Assembly: GCA_018821745.1 (NCBI GenBank)
Contig: JAHJLU010000044.1
Span: 1 to 10,209, forward strand
From: Myxococcota bacterium
Lineage (GTDB): Bacteria; Myxococcota_A; Polyangia; HGW-17
Reading direction: 5' to 3'
DNA: 10,209 nt
Position 1 is the first letter of the stretch. Each line of letters starts with the position of its first letter. Shown here piece after piece: positions 1-7,626 of the stretch. A program made the position numbers and the translations under genes. The notes below the pieces were generated by a model, which did no database searches, was not told the origin of the DNA, and worked only from the letters and a program-made list of their open reading frames with translations.

Positions 1-1862
1 AGGTGGGTCATTATCCCGCTGATGGTAATGCCGGGACAACTCTCCAGCAGATCCAGAATTCGGGGCACCTGGGAAGGCGCGATTCCCATGCGTCCCATTC
101 CCGTATCCACCTTAATATGCACAGCGATCTGACTGTTGTGCCCCTTCACCCAGGAGACAAGGCGCTCCGCCACATCCGGGGAGCTCACCACAGGGGTCAG
201 CCGGTGAGCACAAACCTTGGCCACCTCGTCGGGCGCGGTGATCATGACCAGAATAGGGAGTGACGTGCCCAGACGCCGCAACGTGGCACCCTCATCGGGA
301 GTAGAGACCCCCAGATATTCGACTCCTGAATCCTGGAGTGCGAGGGCCAGCCGGGTCATATCAGAACCGTAGGCCAGCGCCTTGACCATGGCGAGAATCT
401 TCACCGAATCCCCCAGATGGCCGCGAAACCTGCGGATATTTTCCAGAACAGCAGAGAAATCAACAATGAGTCGATTGGGGGCGATAGCCTCGAACAGGCG
501 GGGAGCCGTCTGGGCGATAGTCCCCTGCCGAGGACCCTTGAGCAGCAAGGTGTCACCGGATCCGATTTCCGTGGAGATGAGTGTGAGCAGAGAGGCGCCA
601 TCGATGTACCGGGTGACCTGCCCGTTCCCCTGGGTCGCATAAGCGGCGGCGGTTCTGTCAAGCCCCTCTCCCATGGGCAAAAAGAGATGATCCACCCCGT
701 AGGAGGCTGCCAGTCGCCCGACCTGGGAATGCTGCTCCCCGAAGTAGTCTCCCAGCTCGCCCATGCCACCGAACACAAATATGCGACGCCCGGAGTTGCC
801 CGTGATGGAGCCCATGGACCGCAGGGCGCTCTCTACGGAGATAGGATCAGAGGAGCAGGCGTCATTGATAAACGTGACTCCACCGGGAGAGTTCCATATC
901 TCCATGCGTGTCTCCGATGTCTCAAACTCTTCGAGGACCCTGGCGATCTCACCGGGGAGAGCACCGAGGAGCCAGGCAGCGCAGATGGCAAGCTCCGTGT
1001 CCCGCGCTATCTCCCGCGAGGGTGTTCTAAGGATAATGCGGCGGGGCATGGCCTCCCCCGGAAAATGGACCGTCAGCGCGACGCGGCTCCCCATGTGAAC
1101 GAGCGGTTCAAACCAGGGAATCTGCTCCTTCTCCCGATTGAGGAAGAACACCCGGCAGGAGAGCTCCTCGGCCCAATTTTCCACCAGCGGCTCGTCTCCG
1201 GGAAGGAGCACCCAGCCCTCCCGGGGAATCTCCAAAAAGAGTCTGAGCTTCTCCCTGGCAATATTTTCCCGGGTCCCGAACCCCCCGATGTGGGCCATGC
1301 CGATGTTGGTGAGTATGCCGCAGTCCGGACGCAGGATCTCCTGCAGATACTTCATGTCGCCCGGTTCAGAGACACCGGCCTCAGTGATCCATAATGCATC
1401 GCTCATCTCCATGGAGAGGAGCGCGAGGGGGACCCCCAGGCGGGAATTGTAACTGCCGCGATTCCGCGAGACACCGAGGACAGGAGCCATAATCCGGTAG
1501 AGAATATCTTTCAGAATGGTCTTCCCGTTTGACCCGGTGACACAGAGCAGCTTTCCCAAAAACCGACGCCGATACCAGGCACCGATAGCCCCCAGTGCCT
1601 GAAAAGTGTCCTTGACAATGACCCTTGGAAATACACCGGGAGGGGCTATTTGGGCGGCCTCCTCAAGAAGAACCGCTGACGCACCGCACTCAAGGGCCGC
1701 CGGGATAAACCCATGGCCATCCACATGGGTCCCCCGGAGCGCAATAAAAAGGTCGCCCGGCCGGATATTGCGGGAATCCGTGGAGAGGCCCCCTATCATC
1801 ACATCGGGACCATGGAACCTTCCACGGGTAATTTCTGCCAGCTCACGCAGCGCGATCTGCAT
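1..1862 (-). CDS. murF-alr: Bifunctional MurF (UDP-MurNAc-tripeptide:D-Ala-D-Ala ligase) / alanine racemase fusion, C-terminus beyond window
   Basis: One open frame of 620 codons runs off the left edge. Residues 1 to about 455 are MurF, which adds D-Ala-D-Ala to UDP-MurNAc-tripeptide in the cytoplasm. Visible signatures are STDSR (27-31), the P-loop TGSNGKT (109-115), SYNSRLGVP (137-145), and EAG followed by LTNIGMAH (161-191). From about residue 462 an alanine racemase domain starts; MVKALAYGS carries the PLP-binding lysine at 494, and KVDTGMGRMG lies at 584-593. The racemase is truncated, lacking its catalytic tyrosine region and C-terminal beta domain. I chose ATG at 1862 because GAGGTGG (1866-1872) precedes it; an in-frame ATG at 1889 has no clear ribosome site. 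Such fusions are well known in Bacteroidetes. The usual MurF Asp-Ala-Tyr-Asn motif reads DACSSD (334-339). Family call is very secure; taxonomic meaning is inferred. Confidence 0.95.
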   Translation of the reverse strand, partial: MQIALRELAEITRGRFHGPDVMIGGLSTDSRNIRPGDLFIALRGTHVDGHGFIPAALECGASAVLLEEAAQIAPPGVFPRVIVKDTFQALGAIGAWYRRRFLGKLLCVTGSNGKTILKDILYRIMAPVLGVSRNRGSYNSRLGVPLALLSMEMSDALWITEAGVSEPGDMKYLQEILRPDCGILTNIGMAHIGGFGTRENIAREKLRLFLEIPREGWVLLPGDEPLVENWAEELSCRVFFLNREKEQIPWFEPLVHMGSRVALTVHFPGEAMPRRIILRTPSREIARDTELAICAAWLLGALPGEIARVLEEFETSETRMEIWNSPGGVTFINDACSSDPISVESALRSMGSITGNSGRRIFVFGGMGELGDYFGEQHSQVGRLAASYGVDHLFLPMGEGLDRTAAAYATQGNGQVTRYIDGASLLTLISTEIGSGDTLLLKGPRQGTIAQTAPRLFEAIAPNRLIVDFSAVLENIRRFRGHLGDSVKILAMVKALAYGSDMTRLALALQDSGVEYLGVSTPDEGATLRRLGTSLPILVMITAPDEVAKVCAHRLTPVVSSPDVAERLVSWVKGHNSQIAVHIKVDTGMGRMGIAPSQVPRILDLLESCPGITISGIMTH

Positions 1863-1865
1863 CTT

Positions 1866-1872
1866 CCACCTC
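1866..1872 (-). promoter_or_regulatory. Ribosome binding site that decides the murF-alr start
   Basis: Reading on the minus strand, GAGGTGG lies three bases before the ATG at 1862. It favours this start over the in-frame ATG at 1889, whose upstream sequence (ending in GGCTGCAACA) has no purine-rich anti-16S match. The spacing is slightly short, so the choice is likely but not certain. Confidence 0.55.
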
Positions 1873-1891
1873 GGGGCCCACTCTACCATTG

Positions 1892-1907
1892 TTGCAGCCA
1901 ACTGCAA
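1892..1907. promoter_or_regulatory. Inverted repeat TTGCAG-N4-CTGCAA between divergent genes (candidate operator)
   Basis: Two perfect six-base arms, TTGCAG (1892-1897) and CTGCAA (1902-1907), are separated by CCAA. The site sits between murF-alr (leftward) and the exported barrel gene (rightward). A dyad of this size in a short divergent intergenic space is typical of a dimeric regulator site. No regulator gene is visible nearby, and a chance dyad cannot be excluded. Confidence 0.35.
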
Positions 1908-1912
1908 AACCT

Positions 1913-1929
1913 GATAATTTACTTATATT
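1913..1929 (+). promoter_or_regulatory. AT-rich candidate promoter for the exported barrel gene
   Basis: GATAAT (1913-1918) matches the sigma-70 -10 box at five of six positions, and TATATT (1924-1929) directly precedes the ATG at 1930. No good -35 box is present: TTGTTG at 1889-1894 is only a partial match, with 18 bases between. If GATAAT is used, the leader would be only a few bases long, and no Shine-Dalgarno sequence is seen. The same AT-rich block may serve murF-alr on the other strand. Confidence 0.3.
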
Positions 1930-2832
1930 ATGGTAATCACACTCCTGCCCTGGATAATTTCCCTGGGGATCGCGGGCCATCACCCTGACCTGGAACGGCT
2001 GACAAAATCCACGAAACCAGTGCCTGCGGGCAGGGCCCGGACGCAAAACGGTCGAGTGCTCTACATGGACCAGTTCAAGGGGATCAAGCAGCTTGGCAGC
2101 TGGCGAAAAGACTATTTCAACCGCTGGATTGGCGGAGAATCGTCCAAACTCTATGTGACCTTCCCGGAAGTAATGACCTCCGGCAGTCAGAAGACCTACG
2201 CCGGGTTCTGGGCCAATAAAATGACCACGGGCGATGGTGAGCGCACGCTCCTGATCCGCGGGGATTACGAATTTACCTATTACAAGTTCACAGGATACGA
2301 TGCCAACCGCAACCGCAGCGTCTATAAATTCTACAAGCTCCGCATCAATGGCGAGAGCAAACTGGCAGAAGACAGCCAGGCCCGCTTTCTTATCCGAGAC
2401 CTTGAGGTACAGCAGTCCAATTTTGAGCAGAACTTTGCCCGCACAACCCTCGCCCTGGGGTATTACCACCTGCTGTTGAACACCAAGAAAACAGCACTTG
2501 CGGTCACGGTATACGCGGGAGGTGCCATTCAGGCCAACCTCGCTTCGGAGATTCCGGGCATGGAGGATCTCCCCATGTCGCCTTCGGGAATATCCAGCAC
2601 CACGGGAATTGAATTTAAATTCATGTTCCACCGGTTCATCGGGTACATCAAATATCAGTTTTCCTTTTTTGATCCCGACTCACTGTTTAATCGAACGACC
2701 GTCCGACTCTCCATCCAGCACCTTGTTTTCCCCGATGACTACATCTGGGTCCAGATAGACACTCAGTTTCCAACGGGGTCCAACCTCCTCATAGGGAATA
2801 TGTTCTTCGTGAGCTATCTGAAAAAATTCTGA
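1930..2832 (+). CDS. Unrecognised exported protein, likely small outer-membrane beta-barrel
   Basis: I do not recognise the family. The 300-residue product begins with a hydrophobic stretch (residues 1-16, LLPWIISLGIAG) that looks like a signal peptide but lacks positive charges before it. An in-frame stop at 1915-1917 means ATG 1930 is the first possible ATG. From about residue 40 it has many short aromatic and alternating stretches (for example YEFTYYKF, KFYKLRI, FKFMFHRFIGYIKYQF), as expected of beta-strands. It ends in FFVSYLKKF, a C-terminal phenylalanine pattern like the signal read by the BAM complex. No cysteine-based lipobox is visible. It is divergent from murF-alr and followed after 36 bases by a small membrane protein gene. 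An outer-membrane barrel is my inference; a periplasmic beta-rich protein is the alternative. Confidence 0.7.
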   Translation: MVITLLPWIISLGIAGHHPDLERLTKSTKPVPAGRARTQNGRVLYMDQFKGIKQLGSWRKDYFNRWIGGESSKLYVTFPEVMTSGSQKTYAGFWANKMTTGDGERTLLIRGDYEFTYYKFTGYDANRNRSVYKFYKLRINGESKLAEDSQARFLIRDLEVQQSNFEQNFARTTLALGYYHLLLNTKKTALAVTVYAGGAIQANLASEIPGMEDLPMSPSGISSTTGIEFKFMFHRFIGYIKYQFSFFDPDSLFNRTTVRLSIQHLVFPDDYIWVQIDTQFPTGSNLLIGNMFFVSYLKKF

Positions 2833-2834
2833 GA

Positions 2835-2846
2835 GGAACCGGTTCC
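2835..2846. repeat. Perfect 12-base palindrome between two plus-strand genes
   Basis: GGAACCGGTTCC lies three bases after the stop codon of the upstream gene and before the small membrane protein gene. Flanking AGA and TCT extend the symmetry imperfectly. There is no T-run after it, so it is not a standard intrinsic terminator. It could be an RNA processing or stability element, or chance. Confidence 0.3.
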
Positions 2847-2868
2847 CTCTTCTGTGAATGGAGCGTGT

Positions 2869-3147
2869 ATGAGCACAATTTTCGAAACCCTTATGCTGGT
2901 CTGTTTTGGTGCCGCGTGGCCTGCCTCCATCCACAAATCCTGGACCTCGCGGACCAACAAGGGGAAGAGTCTCAAGTTCCTCCTCATCATCCTCCTGGGC
3001 TACACTTCCGGTATTCTTTTCAAGGTGACGGGGAGGCTCGATGCGGTAATTTTCCTCTACAGTCTCAACATGGTCCTCGTGACAACCGATGTGGTCATCT
3101 TTTTCAGAAACGCCCGCATCGATCGCCGTACCGCCAGCGGTTCCTAG
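2869..3147 (+). CDS. Small PQ-loop-like integral membrane protein
   Basis: This 92-residue protein has three hydrophobic segments, at about residues 5-20, 36-53 and 60-80. The pattern FGAAWPASIHKSWTSRTNKGKS, then GYTSGILFK, then LNMVLVTTDVVIFFRN resembles small PQ-loop-type (SWEET/MtN3-related) half transporters, with WP in place of the classical Pro-Gln pair. I recall similar short proteins in many anaerobic bacteria but no established function. ATG 2869 is chosen because GGAG (2860-2863) lies five bases upstream; an in-frame GTG at 2854 would lengthen it by five residues without a ribosome site. It is probably co-transcribed with the preceding barrel gene. Membrane location is secure, family assignment moderate, substrate unknown. 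Confidence 0.7.
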   Translation: MSTIFETLMLVCFGAAWPASIHKSWTSRTNKGKSLKFLLIILLGYTSGILFKVTGRLDAVIFLYSLNMVLVTTDVVIFFRNARIDRRTASGS

Positions 3148-3205
3148 CGTTCCATCTTTTTGGGCCGAGGTGTTTATTCCGGCTGTGGGACAGCGCTACT
3201 TTTTT
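3145..3205. terminator. Possible terminator structure between convergent genes
   Basis: Only 48 bases separate the stops of the two convergent genes. On the plus strand GCTGT-GGG-ACAGC (3182-3194) can form a five-base-pair hairpin, followed after five bases by a run of six T (3200-3205). The outer arms TAGCG (3145-3149) and CGCTA (3194-3198) could close a larger structure. The T-run is also the AAAAAA of the opposing gene's last lysine codons, so it may be coincidental. This is a weak candidate. Confidence 0.3.
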
Positions 3206-5544
3206 GGGGAGATTTCGGAACGTCGCCACAGGGGCTCGAGGATTGTTTCCAGGGTCTTGTCCCGCTGAACGCGGCCCAGGGAGAGGAACTGCTTGAGCTC
3301 CAGGTTGATCTCCCGCTGCTCCTTTTCGCCTTCTACCCCAACAATTTCCAGAGCTTTCAGAAGATAGAACCGCTCCTTGAGCATCCCCAGTGCACCCTTC
3401 AGATGGCCACGAAGGAGGGTTCGTGCATCCTGCTGCGACTTGTCCCGAACCCTCCACATGATCCAGGTCGCCTTGATGAACCCGTTTCTCATATCGCTTT
3501 TGTAGGCATGAGACATGACCGTGTCTACCTCGGGGTACCGTTTCAACTCCCACAGAGCACGAATCTGCAATGCATAGGGGAGGATCTGGTCTCCTCCGGT
3601 GAAGGCTGTCCACTGCTGAGCGACCGAGAGGAGCTCCCCGTAGGAGCCTTTCTCGAAGAGCTCCTTGGTGAGCTTCCCGAAACAGGGTCTTATCCGGTGT
3701 TTTCCCTTGAACATCGCCCGGCAGTAGGGGAGCATCTCGTCGGCCTTGAGGTAGGCATAGAGACGCTCCTGTAATCGGGGAGGAACCACCCCCAGGAGCG
3801 CGGTCACGTCGGGCCAGATAAATCGGAGCTCCTCCACCATGGGAGTGCTCAGGGAGGCCCCCTTCATGAAGGCTCGGTAATATTCGATTTTTGCCTGCTC
3901 CAGATGCTTACCCCTGACAAGATAGCGGGCGGCCGCGAGGTCTGGATAATGGTGGAGGGGGAAAAGCCAGGACCCAAGCCCGATCCATTTGAGCGGGCGG
4001 CCGTTTATCAGCCGCATCTCCGCGATACCACGGGCAGTGGCAATAAAGTAGTCACCGGGATACAAGGACTGGGATCGGGCGGCCTGCCGGGACATCCCGA
4101 GGAAATCCTTGTTTTTGTAAAGGTCCACAAGTCGATCCCTGGTCACCACGGGGGCGTTGGGCCACCCCTTGACCATGAGCAGGCCCCCCAGAGGGAGCGC
4201 GAGGATTAACCAGCCAGCGAGAACCACCCTGGGGCGCAGACCGAATGGCGCCTTGCCGCTTGCTTTTCCTTTGAGCTTCTGGGCCGACAGCAGCCCGAGA
4301 ACAATCATGAACGGCAGCGCAGTGGAGGGAAACTCCAGGTTGAAATCAAAGAAATTCTGACCCAGAAGAACCACCACACTGGTGACCGCTCCAATTTTCC
4401 ACACCCGGAACCTGACTCTCCTGAAAAACCGTATCGCCAGTGCCAAAGAAACGGTGAAAACGAGAAGCGCTGCGGGGATGCCGAAGTCGATCATCTGCTG
4501 CAGGAAAAAGTTCTCGGCATAGTGGGGCTGGACACGATCGGGGACGGTGATGTAGTGGGTGAAAGCTGAGGTAAACCCCCCCTTCCCAACGCCCATAAAG
4601 GGGTGATCCCGCAAAAGTCGGATGCCGTCCTGCCAGAATGCCACCTTGAGGTCATTGTTGATGGAGATGGGCTGGGCCAAAAAGGGGCGAACGATGTACT
4701 CCATGAGGGGCACAGCGGCCAGCAGCGCAAAAAACAGGACCAGGAGAATCCATCCGCGTCCCTGCCTGTGGCGGGTTTTGAGATAGAGCCCCATGAAGAG
4801 CGCTCCACCAAAGACCAGGAAGGTGATACCCCCGCGGGAGGTGGTGGCAACAACTGCGGCGGCAACCGTGACCACACAGATCCAATAGAGGCTCCTGAAC
4901 CGAGCGTTGGCCTCCTCGATGGCCAGAGAGAGGAGGATAAAAAGATGAAACAGAAAATAGCCTGCGGCGTGGTTTTCACTCACAAAGGGCGCGAAGAAGG
5001 TCTTCGTCTGGACGGGCTCATAGATTCCATAGATTGCAGACAGACCGAGGATCCTGTGGGTCAGGGCCACAAGGGCAAAAACCGCCCCGGTGAGTCCCAT
5101 AAAACGCAAGAGCCGCAGATGGTGACGGCCCCGACGGCCGATGAGATAGGCGCCATAAAACACCGAGGCATACCCCAGCAGTTTGACCGCCTCGAGCAAC
5201 GTAACGGGGAAAGCATAGGAGAGAGGACCCGGGCCCTTTGCGCCGATAAGTTTTTGTATCTCCAGCAGATGGGGAGAGATACTTCCCATAACTGACAGGG
5301 GCAGGGGCAACATCTGGATAATGCAGACAAGGAGTAAAAACAGGATCAGGAGCACAGGTATTGGCAGGTGAAGCCGCTCCCGGCTGCGGCTCCCCGTAAA
5401 AACCGCCAGGGGAAGAGACAAAAGAGAGAGCAGCGCCAGGACCGCCTGGACATTATAATGGACACTGCCGATGAGGAGCGTGGAGAGAACAATCAGGAGG
5501 GAAAGAAGCGAGAACAGCAGCCAGGAGAAGGAGAGGCCAATCAT
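3196..5544 (-). CDS. O-antigen ligase/polymerase-like membrane protein (Wzy_C type) with soluble C-terminal extension
   Basis: The 782-residue product has roughly a dozen hydrophobic segments in residues 1-460, then about 320 hydrophilic, mostly helical residues. Features of the O-antigen ligase family (WaaL/Wzy_C) are SENHAAGYF (189-197), TTSRGG (234-239), and the large periplasmic loop WQDGIRLLRDHPFMGVGKGGF (304-324) followed by HYAENFFLQ (341-349). Such enzymes transfer or polymerise undecaprenyl-linked glycan units on the periplasmic side of the inner membrane. Sequence alone does not separate polymerase from ligase. The C-terminal part (about 470-782) contains repeated helical blocks suggesting a TPR-like scaffold, without a repeat I can align confidently. 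Its ATG overlaps the stop of the OPX gene by four bases (ATGA), and no ribosome site precedes it, so translational coupling is likely. It is the last gene of the operon. Confidence 0.85.
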   Translation of the reverse strand: MIGLSFSWLLFSLLSLLIVLSTLLIGSVHYNVQAVLALLSLLSLPLAVFTGSRSRERLHLPIPVLLILFLLLVCIIQMLPLPLSVMGSISPHLLEIQKLIGAKGPGPLSYAFPVTLLEAVKLLGYASVFYGAYLIGRRGRHHLRLLRFMGLTGAVFALVALTHRILGLSAIYGIYEPVQTKTFFAPFVSENHAAGYFLFHLFILLSLAIEEANARFRSLYWICVVTVAAAVVATTSRGGITFLVFGGALFMGLYLKTRHRQGRGWILLVLFFALLAAVPLMEYIVRPFLAQPISINNDLKVAFWQDGIRLLRDHPFMGVGKGGFTSAFTHYITVPDRVQPHYAENFFLQQMIDFGIPAALLVFTVSLALAIRFFRRVRFRVWKIGAVTSVVVLLGQNFFDFNLEFPSTALPFMIVLGLLSAQKLKGKASGKAPFGLRPRVVLAGWLILALPLGGLLMVKGWPNAPVVTRDRLVDLYKNKDFLGMSRQAARSQSLYPGDYFIATARGIAEMRLINGRPLKWIGLGSWLFPLHHYPDLAAARYLVRGKHLEQAKIEYYRAFMKGASLSTPMVEELRFIWPDVTALLGVVPPRLQERLYAYLKADEMLPYCRAMFKGKHRIRPCFGKLTKELFEKGSYGELLSVAQQWTAFTGGDQILPYALQIRALWELKRYPEVDTVMSHAYKSDMRNGFIKATWIMWRVRDKSQQDARTLLRGHLKGALGMLKERFYLLKALEIVGVEGEKEQREINLELKQFLSLGRVQRDKTLETILEPLWRRSEISPKK

Positions 5545-6143
5545 ATAAATTTTTCCGGGACGATGACAATGTCACCGGGCAGGAGGAAAAAATTGGGGAT
5601 GGTTCCCGCGAGGATATCTTTGACGGAGACCCTGATTCGGTAATTCCGTCCCTTATAGGCGCGCATGACCGTTATCCCTTCACGATCCGCATTTTTTTTG
5701 AATCCCCCGGCGCTGCTGATAACCTCAAGGATGGTAATTTTGGGGATATAGGCGATGCTTTTGGAAGACTGGACACTCCCCATGATGATAATTTTCTGGC
5801 TCACCCGTTCCACAAAGGTGACCGACAACATGGGATTTCTGAAGTACCCGTCCCGGAGTCTCCTGATGAGCAGGTTATTCACCTCATCGAGCTGGAGGTT
5901 GGCCACCTTCACCTTCCCGATGTAGGGGAAGATGATATGTCCGCTTTTGGAGACCACAAAGACACCCGACGGCAGTTTTTCGTCAAAGGAGGAGACCTTG
6001 AGGCTGTCGCCGGGGCCCACGATGAGCGCCACCGGGGTGACCTCGTAATCTTTTTTGCGGGGCTTGGGTGTTTTCTGATTGAAGTGGCTGCAGGAAGAGA
6101 CAACCGTAAATGCAATGATAAGGAGTAGTGCGTTCAGGTTCAT
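5541..6143 (-). CDS. Short OPX (Wza-like) polysaccharide export lipoprotein
   Basis: The 200-residue protein starts with a lipoprotein signal peptide with lipobox VSSC, modified cysteine at 18. A polysaccharide export (PES) domain follows at about 41-110 (IVGPGDSLKV, SGHIIFPYIGKVKVANL). One SLBB domain lies at about 117-166 (GSVQSSKSIAYIP, LEVISSAGGF), and the closing LLPGDIVIVP at 187-196. It stops there. E. coli Wza is nearly twice as long and continues with more SLBB repeats and the C-terminal helix that forms the outer-membrane pore. This protein should therefore line a periplasmic path but needs a partner to cross the outer membrane; the adjacent barrel gene is the natural candidate. The start has only a weak GAAGG immediately before it. 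The family call is firm; the partnership is inference. Confidence 0.92.
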   Translation of the reverse strand: MNLNALLLIIAFTVVSSCSHFNQKTPKPRKKDYEVTPVALIVGPGDSLKVSSFDEKLPSGVFVVSKSGHIIFPYIGKVKVANLQLDEVNNLLIRRLRDGYFRNPMLSVTFVERVSQKIIIMGSVQSSKSIAYIPKITILEVISSAGGFKKNADREGITVMRAYKGRNYRIRVSVKDILAGTIPNFFLLPGDIVIVPEKFI

Positions 6144-6200
6144 GCCTTCAGCCGTTGAACAGTTCCGGCGAGGATACCCGCGGCACCCCGGGGAGCGTTC

Positions 6201-7571
6201 CTAGAACAAGTATTGAAGCGCAAGGTACACTTCGTGTTTCATGAAGCTCGGATCGTTATCAATGGGGAGTTCATTGGTCTGGCTTGTAATTCCGGAGGCT
6301 CGGTAGGGTGTCTGGTCCGTCATGAAGCTATAGGAGATGTTCCCCAGAAGGTTCTTGGTGAATTTATACGAGTACTGGGCCCGGAAAAAAATTACCGTAT
6401 CGGAGCGGTTGGCATCTCCGGTGACGGCAGGATCCGTGTAGAGAATATTCACGTAGTTTATCAGAGAGAGGCCAGCCTGAGCCTGAATCATCTGTCTGTC
6501 CCCCAGGGGGATGAACGACATAAGCGAGAAATTATGGGAGTCGGAATAGTCGCTGATGAGGGAATCGGTGAACGAGTGGTTGTAGTTAAAACCGATTTTC
6601 AATTTGGAGGCCAGGGTGTAGGTGAGGGTGGCGGTGGCCAGCCAGGTGGCGGGCATATTCCCCGAGAGGCTCATGCCGTAACCACCCCCCACCGTGAGGG
6701 CCAGATTGATCCACAGGGGCGTGGAGACACCACCATAAAATTTAATGGGCATGGAGTCGCGGCTGCCATTGTCGAGGTACTGGAACCAGTCGTAACTGGC
6801 CGCGAGCCACAGGTGGGACTGGGGCAGGAAGCGATAGGCGACCCTCGCGCCCACCTCGTGGTTCAGCCGGTTGGCAGCGCTCATCTCACTGTCTTCAAAG
6901 AGAATCAACCCGAGGTTGTAGGAGAGCGTGGTGTCGAGGAGACCATCCCCGGGGATAATCTGGGCCACCACGCCGATCTGGTTCTCAATCCAGGACATGA
7001 CGAAGTCGTTCTTGAACAGATAATGGGTCTTGGAGTTCCTGTTCATGATCTCGTACAGTTCCATGCGGAAATGACGGGAGGGCTTCCAGTAGACGACGCC
7101 CTTGAGAAACCCGTTGAAGCGGGGTTCATTGTAGGATCCATCGACGGTGGTCATTTCGTAGGGCTGATGATACTCCGCACCAAGCTCAAGACCGTATTGC
7201 AACTCACTCTCGGCGTTGAACCGCCGGTGCAGCTCCTCTGTGGTCCACTTTACCGAGGCGTTGAGTTTGAAGGAGAGGGCCGGAATCATCTCTTCATAAC
7301 GGGTCTGGGTGGAACTGACCGTTCCGGAGCCATAGGTGAGGTTGGAGTCATACCCCAACCACGCCCCCAACTGACCGGCGACGCCTTTTTTGCCCTCTTC
7401 CATGGGGTGGGTGGAGATAACAATCTTCTCGTTGGGCACGGGGATGGATGACCCGGTGCCATCCTGGCCGAAGACCACATTCGGTAAAAGGAGAGTAAAA
7501 AGAAAGGGGATAACCCCCAAGGCCCTGTGACCTGAAATTCTGCCGGATCTGGATTTCGTTAAACTAAACAT
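6201..7571 (-). CDS. Outer-membrane beta-barrel protein, probable polysaccharide export porin
   Basis: A 456-residue exported protein. An n-region with several Arg/Lys (residues 6-16) precedes a hydrophobic core (IPFLFTLLLP, 21-30) and a likely cleavage after VFG at 35. After about 30 polar residues the sequence becomes alternating beta-strand from GQLGAWLGYDSNLTYG (66-81) to the end. There are many Tyr/Trp/Phe-rich strands, and the protein terminates in YLALQYLF, a typical barrel-closing signal. The DSN motif at the first strand recalls putative beta-barrel porin (BBP2-like) families, which occur in exopolysaccharide loci; that assignment is tentative. It lies 57 bases upstream of the OPX gene on the same strand. 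In Myxococcus, short OPX proteins work with separate barrels of the Wzp type, and this pair has the same arrangement. Shine-Dalgarno is poor at ATG 7571; a TTG inside the signal region is the only other start I considered. Confidence 0.8.
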   Translation of the reverse strand: MFSLTKSRSGRISGHRALGVIPFLFTLLLPNVVFGQDGTGSSIPVPNEKIVISTHPMEEGKKGVAGQLGAWLGYDSNLTYGSGTVSSTQTRYEEMIPALSFKLNASVKWTTEELHRRFNAESELQYGLELGAEYHQPYEMTTVDGSYNEPRFNGFLKGVVYWKPSRHFRMELYEIMNRNSKTHYLFKNDFVMSWIENQIGVVAQIIPGDGLLDTTLSYNLGLILFEDSEMSAANRLNHEVGARVAYRFLPQSHLWLAASYDWFQYLDNGSRDSMPIKFYGGVSTPLWINLALTVGGGYGMSLSGNMPATWLATATLTYTLASKLKIGFNYNHSFTDSLISDYSDSHNFSLMSFIPLGDRQMIQAQAGLSLINYVNILYTDPAVTGDANRSDTVIFFRAQYSYKFTKNLLGNISYSFMTDQTPYRASGITSQTNELPIDNDPSFMKHEVYLALQYLF

Positions 7572-7626
7572 ATAGTAAGCCGTTTATTTACCCTGTTCAA
7601 TGATGACAGGTTATGACACGCGTCTA

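Noticed and set aside
417..1394. Long plus-strand open frame of 325 codons
   Set aside because: It is antisense to the well-supported MurF half of the fusion, and its translation is low in hydrophobic order and resembles no protein.
1843..2631. Minus-strand open frame of 262 codons
   Set aside because: It lies opposite the exported barrel gene, crosses the divergent promoter and the murF start, and has no ribosome site or recognisable domain.
6213..7451. Plus-strand open frame of 412 codons
   Set aside because: It is a shadow of the barrel gene. The translation is Gly/Val/His-rich, as expected from reverse-complement codons, while the opposite strand has a signal peptide and barrel pattern.
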